Below the pieces are notes generated by a model. It ran no database searches, was not told the DNA's origin, and worked only from the letters and a program-made list of their open reading frames with translations. This document shows, piece after piece, positions 35,491-44,082 of a stretch of DNA of 64,000 nucleotides. The position numbers and the translations under genes are program-made. The stretch comes from Cognatishimia maritima (GTDB lineage: Bacteria; Pseudomonadota; Alphaproteobacteria; Rhodobacterales; Rhodobacteraceae). The DNA is taken from contig NZ_FQWM01000002.1 in assembly GCF_900129685.1 (NCBI RefSeq), positions 148,654-212,653 of the forward strand. The letters run 5' to 3'. The number at the start of each line of letters is the position of its first letter. Within the stretch, counting starts at the first letter, position 1.

Positions 35491-35514
35491 ACATTGTTGT
35501 TGAAACTCAGCGGC

Positions 35515-36477
35515 TTAGTTCAGGCCCAACCAAGTGTCGACAGTATCACCGTTGTTGGCGATCCAGTCCGCGACCACCTCGTCGATGTCATTGCCTTGAA
35601 CAACCACGCGATATGTCATTTCAGACAGCTGCTGAGAATCCATATCAATGTTCGCCAAGAAGGATGCCGCCGCAGGGTTGCGCTCTTCCAGTGACGTGGA
35701 ATAGGCCACCGTCACGGTTTTCACTGGCTCGCCAGTGTCAACACGAGATTTGTTGTACCAGTCCGCATCTTGGTCAGGCTGAACCATCTTATAGGTGTTC
35801 GGGTCGTTCTCTGGCTCTTCCAGAATGGTCACAGGATACAGCGCGTGCACATAGTGAGGTGCGTAGCAATAGAACGCTGCGCCCTTCTTCTGGTCGATCA
35901 GGTCTTTCAGACGCGAGTAGAAGACGGTTTCGTCTTCGGTTGTTGGCTCAAGGAAGGTCTCGATACCATAGTCACGCACGCGCACTTTGAAGGTGTTTGT
36001 GGAGGCCCAACCGGACGCACCAACCCAGACTTCGCCTTTGCCGTCGCCATCGCTGTCAAACAGCTCCTGCGCGGTTGGGGTCGCCAGATCGAAGATCGAT
36101 TTGATGTTGTGCTCTTCAACCATGTAGTTTGGAACACAGATACCTGCGCGGCCTTCGTAAGAGCCAGAGGACAGAGCCACAGTGCCTTTTTCATCAACAT
36201 ACTCGTTGGTGAAAGAGGATTGGTTTGGCAGCCAGACGTCAGGGTGCACGTCGATATCGCCACGACCACCGTCCATGGACGCGAAGATAACCGCGTTGGC
36301 ACCTGGTGCATAACCGGCTTCGCCGCCAAGACGGGTTTCGATGATCTGACCGATGACACGGCTCATGATCTTCGCACCCGGCCAGCTTGGTTCGCCAACC
36401 ATGACTTTTTCCTGAGCCATTGCGCCAGTCGCGCCGATTGCCAGGGTCAGAGCTGTTGTAAGTGTAAGTTTCTTCAT
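35515..36477 (-). CDS. tmoX: Periplasmic TMAO-binding protein
   Basis: A 320-residue glycine betaine-type (OpuAC) binding protein with a signal peptide (about residues 1-21, ending AMA). The mature part begins EKVMVGEPSWPGAKIMSRV and contains the many Trp and Tyr residues that form an aromatic box for quaternary ammonium ligands. Roseobacter TmoX binds TMAO. The specificity here is inferred from linkage to tdm; other betaines are possible. Strong ribosome site: GGGAGAAAAAGG. Confidence 0.83.
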   Translation of the reverse strand: MKKLTLTTALTLAIGATGAMAQEKVMVGEPSWPGAKIMSRVIGQIIETRLGGEAGYAPGANAVIFASMDGGRGDIDVHPDVWLPNQSSFTNEYVDEKGTVALSSGSYEGRAGICVPNYMVEEHNIKSIFDLATPTAQELFDSDGDGKGEVWVGASGWASTNTFKVRVRDYGIETFLEPTTEDETVFYSRLKDLIDQKKGAAFYCYAPHYVHALYPVTILEEPENDPNTYKMVQPDQDADWYNKSRVDTGEPVKTVTVAYSTSLEERNPAAASFLANIDMDSQQLSEMTYRVVVQGNDIDEVVADWIANNGDTVDTWLGLN

Positions 36478-36510
36478 ACCTTTTTCTCCCGTTGGTGAAT
36501 GATATTGGGC

Positions 36511-38838
36511 TTATGCCCGTGCCCGCTTTCTTTGCGGGTCTATGAATGGAATGTCGGTCACGGTAGCGTTCAGGCGCTTCATGCGACCATCCAGCAAACC
36601 GACTTCCAGGATCTTGTCGTTTTCAGCATGTTCAACTGAAATCCGAGCCATGGCGATTGCGCGCTCCAGAGATGGAGAGCGCGTCGCCGATGTGATGTGT
36701 CCCACCTGCCGCTCACCGGCATAGACCGGAGAGCCATGGGGCGGCACGTCATCGCAATCAAAAAGCAGGCCTTTCAAAAGCCGCCGCGGGTCCTTTGCAT
36801 TGCGTTCCAAAGCCTCTTTACCCGTAAAGGCCTCTTTCTTGAGATCAACCGCAAAACCAAGCCCCGCCTCAAAGGCGTCGACACCTGGCGCGAACTCGGC
36901 ATTCGCCGCGGCCAAACCCGCTTCGATCCGAATGATCTCTAGCGCGGCGGAGCCCATGGGCTTGATCCCAAATTCTTCGCCCGCTTCCATAATCGCGTCC
37001 CAAACCTGCACAGCGTCTGATTTCGCGCAGAAGATTTCATAGCCCAACTCGCCGGTGTAGCCCGACCGAGACAGCATGAACGGCGCACCATAGCGATCAT
37101 TCAGGCGTGCGACAGAGACGCCAAACCATTTCAGATGGTCCAAATTCGGCACATGCGGCTGGAAGAAGCAGATTTTCTTCAACAAATCCCGAGAATGCGG
37201 GCCTTGGATCGCCAAGTTTGGCAAGCTGTTGCGCATTTCGTGAATACGCACCTGAAGGTCCAATTCCTTGGCCAGCGCATTCAGCGTCCGGCCACTTTCT
37301 TCGGATCCGCAGAACCAGCGGAACAGGTGATCACCCAGACGGAACAGGGTGCCATCGTCAATGACTTCACCGCTTTCATCGCACATCAAGGTATATGTAC
37401 CGCGCCAAACCGCCAGTTTAGCTATGTTTCGCGTCAAAGCTTGTTGCAAAAGCGTCTCAGCGTCGGGGCCGATGATGTCATACTTGCGCAAACCGCTCAT
37501 GTCCTGAACGGTCACGGCATTGCGACATGCCCAGTATTCTCCGAGCGTGCCCGTGCCGGGAAAGTTGACCGGAGTCCACAAATCACGAGCTGGGGCAAAA
37601 TGTTCTGTCAAAGGGGCCAACCGCTCGTGAAAAGCGGATTCCTGACTGATTGACATTGGGGCGTCTTCCTTTTCGCGGTAGGCCACTGCGCGCCGAATGG
37701 GCGTATCGGGCCGGTAAATTCGCACATGTACGTCGGTTGGATTCCAACCATTGATGGGGTCAATGTCATCCGGGCAGGCCGTCGAGACACAGACAAGGTC
37801 TTCCATGGCGCGCATCACAACATAGTCGCCAGGACGCGACCGCGATTCCGCCGTCATCAACCGGTTGCTGTTGTGATCCACCCATGTGTTCCAGAAAAAG
37901 TTGATCGCTGGCCAGGCAGAGCGTTTCTGCACGCCATAGGGATCAAGCGCGTAAGACATATTGTCGGAACAGTTCAAATGTCCCGGAAAACCACGCTCTT
38001 CATAGCCGCGCGCAGTACACGCAAGGCCAAAGGCATCGTGCCGCCCGCAGGTATCCTGCACCATATTCAAAAGCGGACGCATTTCCTGATCATAGAACTT
38101 ATCCAGCATCCCGGGCACGGGATAGGCGCTACCGACCATGGTCCGCGTCGCCGTCGAGTCGATCATCAGTTCACGACCCCGGTCCAGTCCAGAGGCCGAA
38201 AAGGCCATGAAATCCGAACACTGCTGCCCCTCCAGATCGATGATCTGGATGTATTCACCCTTTTTGATCTCATAGGCCTGCCCGGTTCCGGCGGCGACGG
38301 TAAATTCATCGCGCGTATCCCCGAGAAGCCCCGGCAAGGCGCTTGGGGTGAATTGTGCCAACTTGTGAGAAACAGAGACAGACCCGTTGCCAATGGCCGA
38401 AATCAAAGAAAACGGATCAACCGGACGCGCCACCCAAAGCGACACAGGCGCGCGCGCTTTCAGGATCAATTCTTCTTCCTGCCCCTCGTAACGGGCACAT
38501 GGGATGTCAGCCTCTGGCGATCCGCCCTGAGCTGCGACCCAGCCAGCCAATGCGCGGCTGTCAAAGCTGCCCATTTCTAGGTTGCCGGTGGCCCGCAGGT
38601 TCACGTGGCCCAACCCTACGCTGCCATCCGCGGCAAAAGCGACCACATCGACAGGCACACCAACAGACGCACCACGAATGGTCAGAAGGTCGCCCTCTGC
38701 CATCTGGATATGAACCACCTCGCGGCTCGCGATGGAGGTATGACGGACACCGGAATTCTTTTCAAAACCCGAGAAATGACGACGGGATTGCAGAAACCCC
38801 ATATTGCTGAAGTCGTGGAGGACAGTTTGGCCAAGCAT
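36511..38838 (-). CDS. tdm: Trimethylamine-N-oxide demethylase (TMAO aldolase)
   Basis: A 775-residue two-domain enzyme that cleaves TMAO to dimethylamine and formaldehyde. The N-terminal half (about 40-395) is a DUF1989 domain; TCGRHDAFGLAC (near 260) and GHLNCSDN hold the Cys/His residues expected to bind zinc. The C-terminal half (about 405-770) is a tetrahydrofolate-binding GcvT domain, with FMLSRSGYTGELGYEIF and LEIIRIEAGLAA; it should capture formaldehyde on folate. This fusion and length are characteristic of Tdm. First gene of the operon; two operators lie 18-53 bases upstream. The ribosome site (TAAGG) is close to the ATG, and an in-frame ATG at 38802 is an alternative. Confidence 0.9.
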   Translation of the reverse strand: MLGQTVLHDFSNMGFLQSRRHFSGFEKNSGVRHTSIASREVVHIQMAEGDLLTIRGASVGVPVDVVAFAADGSVGLGHVNLRATGNLEMGSFDSRALAGWVAAQGGSPEADIPCARYEGQEEELILKARAPVSLWVARPVDPFSLISAIGNGSVSVSHKLAQFTPSALPGLLGDTRDEFTVAAGTGQAYEIKKGEYIQIIDLEGQQCSDFMAFSASGLDRGRELMIDSTATRTMVGSAYPVPGMLDKFYDQEMRPLLNMVQDTCGRHDAFGLACTARGYEERGFPGHLNCSDNMSYALDPYGVQKRSAWPAINFFWNTWVDHNSNRLMTAESRSRPGDYVVMRAMEDLVCVSTACPDDIDPINGWNPTDVHVRIYRPDTPIRRAVAYREKEDAPMSISQESAFHERLAPLTEHFAPARDLWTPVNFPGTGTLGEYWACRNAVTVQDMSGLRKYDIIGPDAETLLQQALTRNIAKLAVWRGTYTLMCDESGEVIDDGTLFRLGDHLFRWFCGSEESGRTLNALAKELDLQVRIHEMRNSLPNLAIQGPHSRDLLKKICFFQPHVPNLDHLKWFGVSVARLNDRYGAPFMLSRSGYTGELGYEIFCAKSDAVQVWDAIMEAGEEFGIKPMGSAALEIIRIEAGLAAANAEFAPGVDAFEAGLGFAVDLKKEAFTGKEALERNAKDPRRLLKGLLFDCDDVPPHGSPVYAGERQVGHITSATRSPSLERAIAMARISVEHAENDKILEVGLLDGRMKRLNATVTDIPFIDPQRKRARA

Positions 38839-38855
38839 ACCTTAGATTCGCTTTA

Positions 38856-38869
38856 TGTAACTAGTTACA
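38856..38869. promoter_or_regulatory. LacI-type operator 1 of the tdm region
   Basis: TGTAACTAGTTACA is a perfect 14-bp palindrome between tdm and the divergent LacI-family gene. It fits a LacI-type site in length and symmetry. Confidence 0.75.
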
Positions 38870-38877
38870 CATGCTCA

Positions 38878-38891
38878 TGTAACCAGTTACA
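38878..38891. promoter_or_regulatory. LacI-type operator 2 of the tdm region
   Basis: TGTAACCAGTTACA is the same palindrome with one base changed at the centre. Its centre lies exactly 22 bp from that of operator 1, two helical turns, so repressors on both would face the same side of the DNA. Confidence 0.75.
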
Positions 38892-38944
38892 AGCGTCAAG
38901 TTTTTTTATTGGTCAGCGTCGAAAATTCGGCTATTGCTGGCGTT

Positions 38945-39955
38945 ATGCGTGACGTTAGCGATAAAAAAAGAGCAAACCTACGGGATGTTGCCAAAGCCGC
39001 TGGCGTTTCTGTCGCAACGGTCTCTCGCGTTTTGAACACACCAGACACGGTAGCGCCGAAAACGCGCGAAAACGTGCAACGTGTGATTGCAGACCTTAAG
39101 TTCATGCCCAGCGCAGCCGCGCGCGCGATCAACAGCGGACGCACGCGATTCGTTGGCGCATTGGTGCCAACATTGGACAACGCGATTTTTGCCAGCTTCC
39201 TATCCGCGTTGGAATCAACCCTTGCCGCGCAGGGGCTATCGCTTGTTGTCTCAACGACCGGCGAAGACCCGCAGCTTGAAGTCGACAAGGCGCGTTCATT
39301 GATCAATATCGGGGCAGAGGGTTTGATCCTGTCGGGTGTCGCCCATGCCCCTGAACTCTTCGATCTGATCGAAAGCACCTCTTTTCCGACATTGGCCACG
39401 TCATTCTTTGACCCAGAGGGCCCCCTGCCCACCATCGGCTATGACAATATCGACGCTGCCGAAATGGGCATTCAGTACCTTAAGGACCAAGGGCACCGGA
39501 AGGTCGCAGTGGTGCATGGCCCCGTGGCCAGCAATGACCGAACCCGCGCGCGCATCGAAGGCGCGCGCAGCGTCACCGGTGTATCCATTGAATTCCACGA
39601 AGTTCCGCTTTCCTTCGAAGGTGCCGCGCGCGCCCTTGATCAGATTCTGTCTCAAACCGAACGACCAACCGCCATTGCCTGTATGTCCGACGTTTTAGCC
39701 ATCGGCGTGTTGCAAAAACTGCAACGTCTGGGGATGGCTGTGCCCGGAACATTCTCTTTGCTTGGGATGGATGACCTCCCGATCGCGGCACACACTTTCC
39801 CGCCCCTATCGACCGTGCACCTTCCGGTGAAACGCATGGGAACCGCTGCAGGAATGGCCATTGCGCAATGGTTGGAAAACGGCACGGTGCCAAAGGCGCA
39901 TCGGCTTGAGCCACGTATGGTCGTACGCGAATCCGTGGCGAGACTGTCTGATTAA
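38945..39955 (+). CDS. LacI-family regulator of the TMAO operon
   Basis: A 336-residue regulator with a LacI helix-turn-helix: NLRDVAKAAGVSVATVSRVL (about residues 11-30), then a hinge helix and a periplasmic-binding-protein-like effector domain. The ATG at 38945 is used rather than a TTG at 38909. It is divergent from tdm with two operators between them, so it should control tdm-tmoXVW and itself. LacI proteins usually bind sugars or nucleosides; a methylamine-related effector would be unusual. Confidence 0.87.
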   Translation: MRDVSDKKRANLRDVAKAAGVSVATVSRVLNTPDTVAPKTRENVQRVIADLKFMPSAAARAINSGRTRFVGALVPTLDNAIFASFLSALESTLAAQGLSLVVSTTGEDPQLEVDKARSLINIGAEGLILSGVAHAPELFDLIESTSFPTLATSFFDPEGPLPTIGYDNIDAAEMGIQYLKDQGHRKVAVVHGPVASNDRTRARIEGARSVTGVSIEFHEVPLSFEGAARALDQILSQTERPTAIACMSDVLAIGVLQKLQRLGMAVPGTFSLLGMDDLPIAAHTFPPLSTVHLPVKRMGTAAGMAIAQWLENGTVPKAHRLEPRMVVRESVARLSD

Positions 39956-39961
39956 TCCGCG

Positions 39962-41248
39962 TTAGTTCGCAATGTCCGGCAGCAAGGCGCAGACCTCATC
40001 GCACACAAGTTCGGTGGTGGATTGCGCGGACCCAAGCGCTGCTGTTGCACGCTCCAGCATGTCTGCACCAGAGGTGCGCACCAACAAAGGCTTGATCACC
40101 TCGGCCAAAGACTCGGCACTATCGACTTCCAGACAACCGCCGGCCTGACGAAGTGTCGCGTAGATGTCAGCGAAATTGCCGACATGCGGCCCGTGAACCA
40201 CGTTTGAACCCAAAAGGATCGGTTCATACGGATTGTGCCCGCCAATCGACACCAAAGACCCGCCCACAAAACTGACCGGCGCCGCACGATACCACAGCCC
40301 CAGTTCGCCCATGGTATCCGCGACATAAACCTCTGTCTCGGAACGGATTTGCTGCCCGGCAGAGCGTCGCGCCACACCAAAAGACATGCCCGAAGCCAAG
40401 TCTTTGACGTCACGCCCACGATCCGGGTGTCGAGGCACCAGAACCAACAAGGTGCCCTTTGGCAGCAATTTGTGGGCCTGCAGGATGATCTCATCCTCGC
40501 CAACATGTGTCGAGGCCGCAACCCAAACAGGTCGCGCATCCAACGCCCGCAAGATCTCCGCCGCGTCCTCTGCTGCTGGCAAGGCTGGGGCCAATTCCGC
40601 TTTCAAGGACCCGGTCAAACGGCGCTTTTCCTCTGGGATGTTCAATTCGCCCAACAGCCCAAAAGTCGCCTGATCCTGCACCAAAATTCGGTCAAACATC
40701 TGGAACAATTTTGTCGCCGCGCGGCGCGCAAAACTCCAGCGCTGCAAGCTGCGCATCGACACGCGCGCATTCAAAAGCATCATCGGTATGCCGCGCCGCT
40801 TGGTTTCCACCATCATGCGCGGCCATAGCTCGCTTTCTACCCAAACAGCCACGTCCGGTTTCCAATGCTTCAGAAAGCGCCGGATGGCGGCAGGCGTGTC
40901 CACCGGCGAAAACTGATGGATCGCCCGATCTGGCAGATCCCGTTCCAGCAGCGCAGCGGAGGTCACCGTTCCGCTGGTCAGCACAATCGAAACATCGGGT
41001 CGCTGCGCCAAGATTGCGGGGATCAGCCCCAGCAGCGACTGGGTTTCCCCCACGCTCGCCGCATGCATCCAGATAACAGACCCTTCGGGGCGGACGACCT
41101 GTGTGATCCCAAACCGCTCTTGATGACGCGTCGCATGCTCTTTCCCGCGCCGCCGACGGCGTGCCACGGCAATGCGATAGACCGGGTCGATCGCCCGTGT
41201 CAGCGCCAAATAGGCTGTCAGTATCTTAGAGCCGCCGTCCAAACCCAC
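39962..41248 (-). CDS. waaA: 3-deoxy-D-manno-octulosonic acid (Kdo) transferase
   Basis: A 428-residue GT30 glycosyltransferase that adds Kdo to lipid A precursors at the inner membrane. Diagnostic segments are VIWMHAASVGETQSLLGLIP (near 60), FPSPVDTP-like QFSPVDTPAAIRRFLKHWKPD (split near 115), WVESELWPRMM (near 140) and VGGSLVSIGGHNPYEP (near 330). The start is a GTG at 41248; no good ribosome site, so it may be shifted slightly. Convergent with the LacI gene, 6 bases apart. Confidence 0.92.
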   Translation of the reverse strand: MGLDGGSKILTAYLALTRAIDPVYRIAVARRRRRGKEHATRHQERFGITQVVRPEGSVIWMHAASVGETQSLLGLIPAILAQRPDVSIVLTSGTVTSAALLERDLPDRAIHQFSPVDTPAAIRRFLKHWKPDVAVWVESELWPRMMVETKRRGIPMMLLNARVSMRSLQRWSFARRAATKLFQMFDRILVQDQATFGLLGELNIPEEKRRLTGSLKAELAPALPAAEDAAEILRALDARPVWVAASTHVGEDEIILQAHKLLPKGTLLVLVPRHPDRGRDVKDLASGMSFGVARRSAGQQIRSETEVYVADTMGELGLWYRAAPVSFVGGSLVSIGGHNPYEPILLGSNVVHGPHVGNFADIYATLRQAGGCLEVDSAESLAEVIKPLLVRTSGADMLERATAALGSAQSTTELVCDEVCALLPDIAN

Positions 41249-41439
41249 ACGTCCAATCCGCAGAAACTGGCATGCCCTTACCCGTCAGAACCCAATCTGT
41301 CGAGCGCACATATCCCCCCGAACACCCTGCGTGACGCAAAGGCCCCTTAAAGTTGGCGGTGGAACGCACAGTGCGACTACCCTATATGGGCGGGACGGGT
41401 CTGCGATCATGCAGCCAGTTTGCAAGGTTGGAGCAGATC

Positions 41440-42135
41440 ATGGGCGCTTTCATGCGGTGGATGAAAGATCGGGAACGCAAGTATCGTGCCCGGTTTTCCC
41501 ATGACATTGTCGACGCCGAAGAACGCAAACGCTCGCAATACTACATGGACTGGGTCGATCACGGCATCCTGCGCTACCGCTGGCACAATTTCGCGGAAAT
41601 CGCGCCGGGCCTTTATCGCAGCAACCACCCAAATCACGCGCGCTTTGAAGACTATGCCAAACTCGGCATCAAAACCGTCCTGAATCTGCGCGGTGCCACG
41701 CATCACTCGCATTATTACTTCGAGGTCGAAAGCTGCGAAAAACTTGGCCTGAAGCTGATCGACCTGCCCCTTCGCGCGCGCGCAGCGGCGTCGCCCGAAT
41801 TGCTGCTAGAAGTGCTTGATGTGCTGGAACAGCTTGACGCGCCCACCTTGATGCACTGCAAATCCGGGGCCGACCGCACCGGCCTCGTCTCGGCACTCTA
41901 TTTGATCCACATTCTGGGCAAACCCGTGTCTGAGGCGAAAGAAATGCTCTCCTTCCGGTTCCTGCACCTAAAATTCACCAAGACCGGCATGCTGGATTAC
42001 CTGCTGCACCTTTATGGACAGCGTCAGGCTGAAACCGGGATCAGCCTGCGGGATTGGATTGCCACGGAATACGATCCAAAGAAGACCCAGGCCGAATTCA
42101 AAGCGCTGACTTTTTGGGAACGGCTAAAGCTCTGA
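41440..42135 (+). CDS. Tyrosine/dual-specificity phosphatase-like protein
   Basis: A 231-residue protein with the Cys-based phosphatase loop HCKSGADRTG (near residue 149) and the upstream YRSNHPNHARFEDYAKLG and TVLNLRG segments typical of DSP-type and SIW14-like phosphatases. The general acid may be an Asp in the PLRARAA region, not identified. The ATG at 41440 has GGAG ten bases upstream. Substrates could be phosphoprotein, polyphosphate or phosphoinositide. It sits between two lipid A genes, so a phosphorylated envelope precursor is conceivable, but nothing shows it. Confidence 0.75.
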   Translation: MGAFMRWMKDRERKYRARFSHDIVDAEERKRSQYYMDWVDHGILRYRWHNFAEIAPGLYRSNHPNHARFEDYAKLGIKTVLNLRGATHHSHYYFEVESCEKLGLKLIDLPLRARAAASPELLLEVLDVLEQLDAPTLMHCKSGADRTGLVSALYLIHILGKPVSEAKEMLSFRFLHLKFTKTGMLDYLLHLYGQRQAETGISLRDWIATEYDPKKTQAEFKALTFWERLKL

Positions 42136-43044
42136 TTCTTCCGCGATCAGCTGCGCTTTCGGGATCGCTTTCCAGCGTTTGTGAAACCAAAACCACTGGT
42201 CCATATTCTCACGCACCTGTGCTTCAAGGATATCATTGAAGGCCTGCGTCATCTCTGACGGGTCCCCTGCCGGGATCGGGGCATCGATATGGGTTTTGAA
42301 CGACAGACCGTCCGGCCGCCGGATCGAAAAGACCGGGACAAACAGCGCATTATACTTCACCGCCATTTCCGCCATCGAAGTCGCCGTCCAGGCGCGATGC
42401 CCGAAATAGGTCAGCGGTTCGCCATTCCCCGCCCGCACATCAATCAGCGCCGCAAGGCAGCCACCCTTCTTGAGGTGCCGCAGCATCTGCCCCAACCCTT
42501 TGCGGCCGCGCTGAAACAGCGGCGTGCCGATGGTCGAGATATTGTTGACGTAATAGTCGTGAAACAGCGGGTTGTTCATCTTGCGATACAGCCCACCGAC
42601 ATCAAAGCCCTGCTCAATCAGCGCAGCCCGGATCACATCGTAATTCGCAAAGTGCCCCGACACAAAGATGATCGGCTGCCCCGCCGCTTTTGCTGCCTCT
42701 AGCGCCGCAACGCCGGGCCCTTCCAGCGGCACATGGCGCGCGCGCGCCTTGAAATCGACCGGCGAAAACAGTTCTGCCAAGGTACGCCCAACATTATTCG
42801 CCGTGCGCCCCACCAGCCGCGCGCGCTCTGCTGCGTCGATCTCTGGCGCGACAAGTTTCAAGTTGTCCGCCACCCGGCGATTGTAGCCCGCCAAGGGCGC
42901 AATCACCCGCTGCATCACCCAGCCCAAGGCGGGGATGCGCCTTTCATAAGGCATCGCGTGAATGATGCGCAGAATCGTTCGGATCACCGCGAATTCGAGG
43001 CGCTCAAGAATCGTTGCGCGTTTTTTGGTTTTGGTCGTACTCAT
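42124..43044 (-). CDS. Lipid A biosynthesis acyltransferase family protein (LpxL/HtrB-like)
   Basis: A 306-residue inner-membrane acyltransferase with the catalytic HX4D motif GHFANYD near residue 128 and LYRKMNNPLFHDYY downstream. It likely adds a secondary acyl chain to lipid A. An N-terminal region (about 25-45) forms the membrane anchor. The ATG at 43044 has a GGGGGAA site; a TTG 20 codons upstream is less likely. It converges with the phosphatase gene with a 12-base overlap. LpxL, LpxM or another lysophospholipid acyltransferase cannot be told apart here. Confidence 0.83.
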   Translation of the reverse strand: MSTTKTKKRATILERLEFAVIRTILRIIHAMPYERRIPALGWVMQRVIAPLAGYNRRVADNLKLVAPEIDAAERARLVGRTANNVGRTLAELFSPVDFKARARHVPLEGPGVAALEAAKAAGQPIIFVSGHFANYDVIRAALIEQGFDVGGLYRKMNNPLFHDYYVNNISTIGTPLFQRGRKGLGQMLRHLKKGGCLAALIDVRAGNGEPLTYFGHRAWTATSMAEMAVKYNALFVPVFSIRRPDGLSFKTHIDAPIPAGDPSEMTQAFNDILEAQVRENMDQWFWFHKRWKAIPKAQLIAEESEL

Positions 43045-43172
43045 TTCCCCCGACTTATCGCCGAAGCCTTTCGCAAAGAAAAGACCACGACGCGCACTGC
43101 GCAAAAATCCGTTTGAAACGAGACTTCTAGCTGGACCCCAAGAACCGCAAAAAATTCAGCGGAAGGCAATAA

Positions 43173-43186
43173 TGTAATCGATTACT
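43173..43186. promoter_or_regulatory. Sugar-regulon operator 1
   Basis: TGTAATCGATTACT matches the palindrome TGTAATCGATTACA in 13 of 14 positions. It lies 8 bases before the TTGACA -35-like hexamer at 43194-43199. Confidence 0.7.
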
Positions 43187-43193
43187 TTTTGGA

Positions 43194-43225
43194 TTGACAA
43201 CCGGCGGCAAGGCGGATCATCTATA
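43194..43225 (+). promoter_or_regulatory. Promoter of the epimerase-dehydrogenase operon
   Basis: A consensus TTGACA at 43194-43199 is followed by the AT-rich CATCTATATATG; the -10 hexamer is not clear (CATCTA or TATATA). It lies between two operators whose centres are 55 bp (five turns) apart, an arrangement that allows DNA looping by a LacI tetramer. Confidence 0.6.
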
Positions 43226-43227
43226 TA

Positions 43228-43241
43228 TGTAATCGATTTCA
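43228..43241. promoter_or_regulatory. Sugar-regulon operator 2
   Basis: TGTAATCGATTTCA keeps 13 of 14 bases of the palindrome. It overlaps the likely -10 or start region of the operon promoter and is thus well placed to block transcription. Confidence 0.65.
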
Positions 43242-43317
43242 TAACCGCTGCAGACCAACTGCGGGGCTGTGAAATCGGATCGTGTTTTGAGATACCTAAG
43301 AAAAGAGGGAGGCCCGG

Positions 43318-44082
43318 ATGCCCCTGTCGTTGCAACTCTACAGCATGAGAAACGCACCCGATGCGGACCGCGTTTTTGCGGACTGCGCTGCCTACGGCGT
43401 GTCAGCCGTCGAAGGATATGGCGGCGTGATTGCGGATGCAGGCGCCTGCAAGCGCGCCTTGGACGAACACGGCTTAACCATGCCCTCGTCCCATTTTGCG
43501 CTGGATGACATTCGCGACGCCCCCGAAACTGTTATCGAACGCTCTAAGTTTCTTGGTATCACAAAAGTCTTCGCGCCCTACCTTGATGCCGCTTTGCGCC
43601 CGAAAACCGCGTCTGGTTATGCAGCGATTGCCGACCTGCTTGCCGAACGTGGCAAAATGTTTGCAGATCATGGCCTGACAGTCGGCTGGCACAACCACGA
43701 TTTCGAGTTTGAAGCGCTGGAAGATGGTGCCTTGCCGATGCAAGCCATGTTTGATGCGCAACCTGACTTGCCTTGGGAAGCCGATCTTGGCTGGGTCATA
43801 CGCGCCGGGGTCGACCCGCTGGATTGGCTGGGCAATCACATGGCCAATATCCAAGCGATCCACGTCAAGGACCTTGCCCCTGCTGGCGAGAACGCGAATG
43901 AAGACGGCTGGGCCGATCTTGGCGATGGCACAGCGGACTGGGCCGGGATCATACAGACCGTGCGCACGGCAAAACCAGACATGCTTTTTGTTCTGGAACA
44001 CGACAACCCAAGCGATCCGTACCGCTACCTGCAGCGCTCTGCGCAGGCATTCCACAGCATTTGGGAGACGACACATGGCTGA
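43318..44082 (+). CDS. Sugar phosphate isomerase/epimerase (xylose-isomerase-like TIM barrel), 254 residues
   Basis: A 254-residue AP-endonuclease-2 family TIM barrel. The segments VGWHNHDFEFE (near 122), WEADLGWVIRAGVDP (near 152) and IHVKDL (near 181) hold the His, Glu and Asp metal ligands; VLEHDNPSDPYRYLQRS closes it. It probably isomerises or epimerises a keto-sugar made by the dehydrogenase encoded directly downstream, with which it overlaps by 8 bases. A GGGAGG ribosome site precedes the ATG. First gene of the operon behind two LacI operators. Confidence 0.8.
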   Translation: MPLSLQLYSMRNAPDADRVFADCAAYGVSAVEGYGGVIADAGACKRALDEHGLTMPSSHFALDDIRDAPETVIERSKFLGITKVFAPYLDAALRPKTASGYAAIADLLAERGKMFADHGLTVGWHNHDFEFEALEDGALPMQAMFDAQPDLPWEADLGWVIRAGVDPLDWLGNHMANIQAIHVKDLAPAGENANEDGWADLGDGTADWAGIIQTVRTAKPDMLFVLEHDNPSDPYRYLQRSAQAFHSIWETTHG

